Assembly: GCA_016793415.1 (NCBI GenBank)
Contig: JAEUMC010000606.1
Span: 1 to 6,116 of the forward strand
Reading direction: 5' to 3'
Length of the DNA: 6,116 bases
Origin: Devosia sp.
GTDB lineage: Bacteria > Pseudomonadota > Alphaproteobacteria > Rhizobiales > Devosiaceae
Below, in pieces: positions 4,959 through 6,116 of the stretch. A model generated the notes under the pieces. It was not told where the DNA came from. It did not search any database and worked only from the letters and a program-made list of their open reading frames with translations. Numbering within the stretch: position 1 is the first letter of the stretch; the number at the start of each line of letters is the position of its first letter. A program made the translations under genes and the position numbers.

Positions 4959-6116
4959 GGCACTGAAAGGTGGTGTCGGAAGATTGTTGCTTCACCCGGT
5001 CGCGATCTTTGCCGGGCTTATCGCCGGCGGGGTGCTGGGCTGGCTCGACAAGGGGCAACTGCCGATCATCGGCACGCTCGGCGAGATCTATATCCGCCTG
5101 TTACAGATGTGCGTCATCCCGCTGCTGTTCACCGCCGTGGCCACCAGTCTCAGCCGGTTGTTCCTCGACGGCGCCGCCAATCGCTACTTCACCCGCCTGG
5201 TGCTGCTGATCATCGGCGGCCTGGCCATTGCCGGGGCGCTCGGCGTGGCGCTGGGCTATTGGGGGCAGCCGGGCGGCGAACTGCAGCTGGCCGCCCGCGA
5301 GGTCATCGGCAAGGTGATCTTCACTGCCGAGGCGGCCGGCACGGCTGTCGATCCGACCCGCGCCCAGGGCGTGTTCGCCGATCTGGTGGTCGGCATGTTC
5401 CCCGAAAACATCTTTGGGGCGCTCACCACCGGCAACAAGATTGCCATCCTGATGTTCGCCGTGCTGTTCGGCGTCGCGCTCGGCTCGATCGCCCGCGAGA
5501 AATCGGAGCGCGCCACGGCGCTGCTCGAGGCGTTCTACGATACCTTCATCAAGATCATCGAATGGCTGATGTACGTCCTGCCGTTCGGCCTGTTCTGCCT
5601 TGCCTACAGCCAGGTTTCGGCGGTGGGGCTCGACGTGCTGTTCGCCATGACCAAGCTGGTGGTGCTCATCTATGCCGGTGCCATCGTCCTGATCGCGCTC
5701 TATTCGGTGCTGATCTGGCTGCGGGTCGGCGGCAGCTACCTCGCCACGCTCGGGGCGCTGCGCGAAACCGTCGTGGTCGCCTTCGGCACCTCCAGCAGCT
5801 ATGCCTCGATCCCGTCGGCTTTGCGTGGCCTCAAAGAGGGCCTGCGGCTCGACCGCCGTGTCGTCGACCTGGCGCTGCCGCTCGGAATTACCCTCAACCC
5901 CCCGGGCTCGACGTTCCACTTCGCACTGGCAACGCTGTTTCTCGCCAACCTCTATGGGCTGGCGCTCGATCCCGGGCAGATGGTGTTCGTGCTGTTCGGC
6001 GCCATGCTGGCCGGCGTCGCCGCCACCGGCGCGCCGGGCATCGCGGCCTTGTCGATGATCTCGATCATTCTCGTACCGCTCGGCCTGCCGGTCGAAGTGG
6101 CGATCATCCTGTTGGT
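4951..6116 (+). CDS. DAACS/SDF-family cation symporter, atypical (3' end outside window)
   Basis: The frame is open from ATG 4951 to the window end (388 residues of a family near 420-440). It is an inner-membrane secondary transporter related to GltP/DctA, which take up glutamate, aspartate or C4-dicarboxylates with Na+ or H+. Family landmarks in order: TM1 (about 11-32); LLQMCVIPLLFTAVATSLSR in TM2 (50-69); TM3 (80-103); MFPENIFGALTTGNKIAILM (149-168); the serine-rich hairpin HP1 FGTSSSYASIPSAL (278-291); TM7 LGITLNPPGSTFHFALATLF (311-330); and hairpin HP2 AGVAATGAPGIAALSMISII (354-373). TM8, with the family's Asp/Arg/Asn residues, lies beyond the window. The TM7 signature NMDGT is replaced by NPPGS (316-320), removing an aspartate that binds Na+ in GltPh. 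The start overlaps the stop of the binding-protein gene by eight bases, with AGGGCG about eight bases upstream. Substrate unknown; an amino acid or organic acid is the best guess. Confidence 0.92.
   Translation, partial: MAEALKGGVGRLLLHPVAIFAGLIAGGVLGWLDKGQLPIIGTLGEIYIRLLQMCVIPLLFTAVATSLSRLFLDGAANRYFTRLVLLIIGGLAIAGALGVALGYWGQPGGELQLAAREVIGKVIFTAEAAGTAVDPTRAQGVFADLVVGMFPENIFGALTTGNKIAILMFAVLFGVALGSIAREKSERATALLEAFYDTFIKIIEWLMYVLPFGLFCLAYSQVSAVGLDVLFAMTKLVVLIYAGAIVLIALYSVLIWLRVGGSYLATLGALRETVVVAFGTSSSYASIPSALRGLKEGLRLDRRVVDLALPLGITLNPPGSTFHFALATLFLANLYGLALDPGQMVFVLFGAMLAGVAATGAPGIAALSMISIILVPLGLPVEVAIILL

Noticed and set aside
5101..5919. Long open frame on the minus strand (about 272 codons)
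   Set aside because: It lies antisense to the symporter gene, which has clear family motifs. The translation is rich in His, Gln, Glu, Arg and Asp in the way typical of antisense frames in GC-rich DNA, and no domain is recognisable.

Overview
The window is GC-rich with GC-ending codons. It carries the late cobalt-insertion and adenosylation genes of aerobic cobalamin synthesis next to a divergently organised transport and small-protein region. Gene content, codon use and a GC-rich palindromic repeat of a type I associate with Rhizobiales-like genomes suggest an alphaproteobacterium, probably Hyphomicrobiales (Devosia-like). The genus is an inference; there is no rRNA or other decisive marker.

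Layout. (1) 3-2192 (+): the C-terminal ~729 residues of CobN, the large subunit of aerobic cobaltochelatase; its start lies upstream of the window. An imperfect inverted repeat of about 120 bp (645-764) sits inside this gene and is read through in frame. (2) 2192-2833 (+): CobO, the corrinoid adenosyltransferase, which overlaps the cobN stop codon by one base. (3) 2841-3861 (-): three small genes converging on cobO. In transcription order they are a 56-residue two-helix membrane protein, a 153-residue secreted protein of unknown function, and a 110-residue single-domain cupin coupled to it by a one-base stop/start overlap. (4) 3862-4076: a divergent intergenic region with three phased ATTGT/ACAAT half-sites that look like an operator. 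(5) 4077-4958 (+): a periplasmic solute-binding protein of family 3 (amino-acid type). (6) 4951 to the window end (+): a DAACS/SDF-family cation symporter, overlapping the binding-protein gene by 8 bp and cut by the window edge.

How the genes work together. CobN inserts cobalt into hydrogenobyrinic acid a,c-diamide (with CobS and CobT, not seen here) and CobO adenosylates the resulting corrinoid, so the first two genes are consecutive steps of one pathway. The binding protein and symporter are translationally coupled and most likely form one uptake (or sensing plus uptake) system. This pairing is unusual because DAACS symporters normally work without a binding protein, and this one also lacks the canonical NMDGT motif, with Asn-Pro-Pro-Gly-Ser in its place. 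That pair is the best candidate here for an under-described system.
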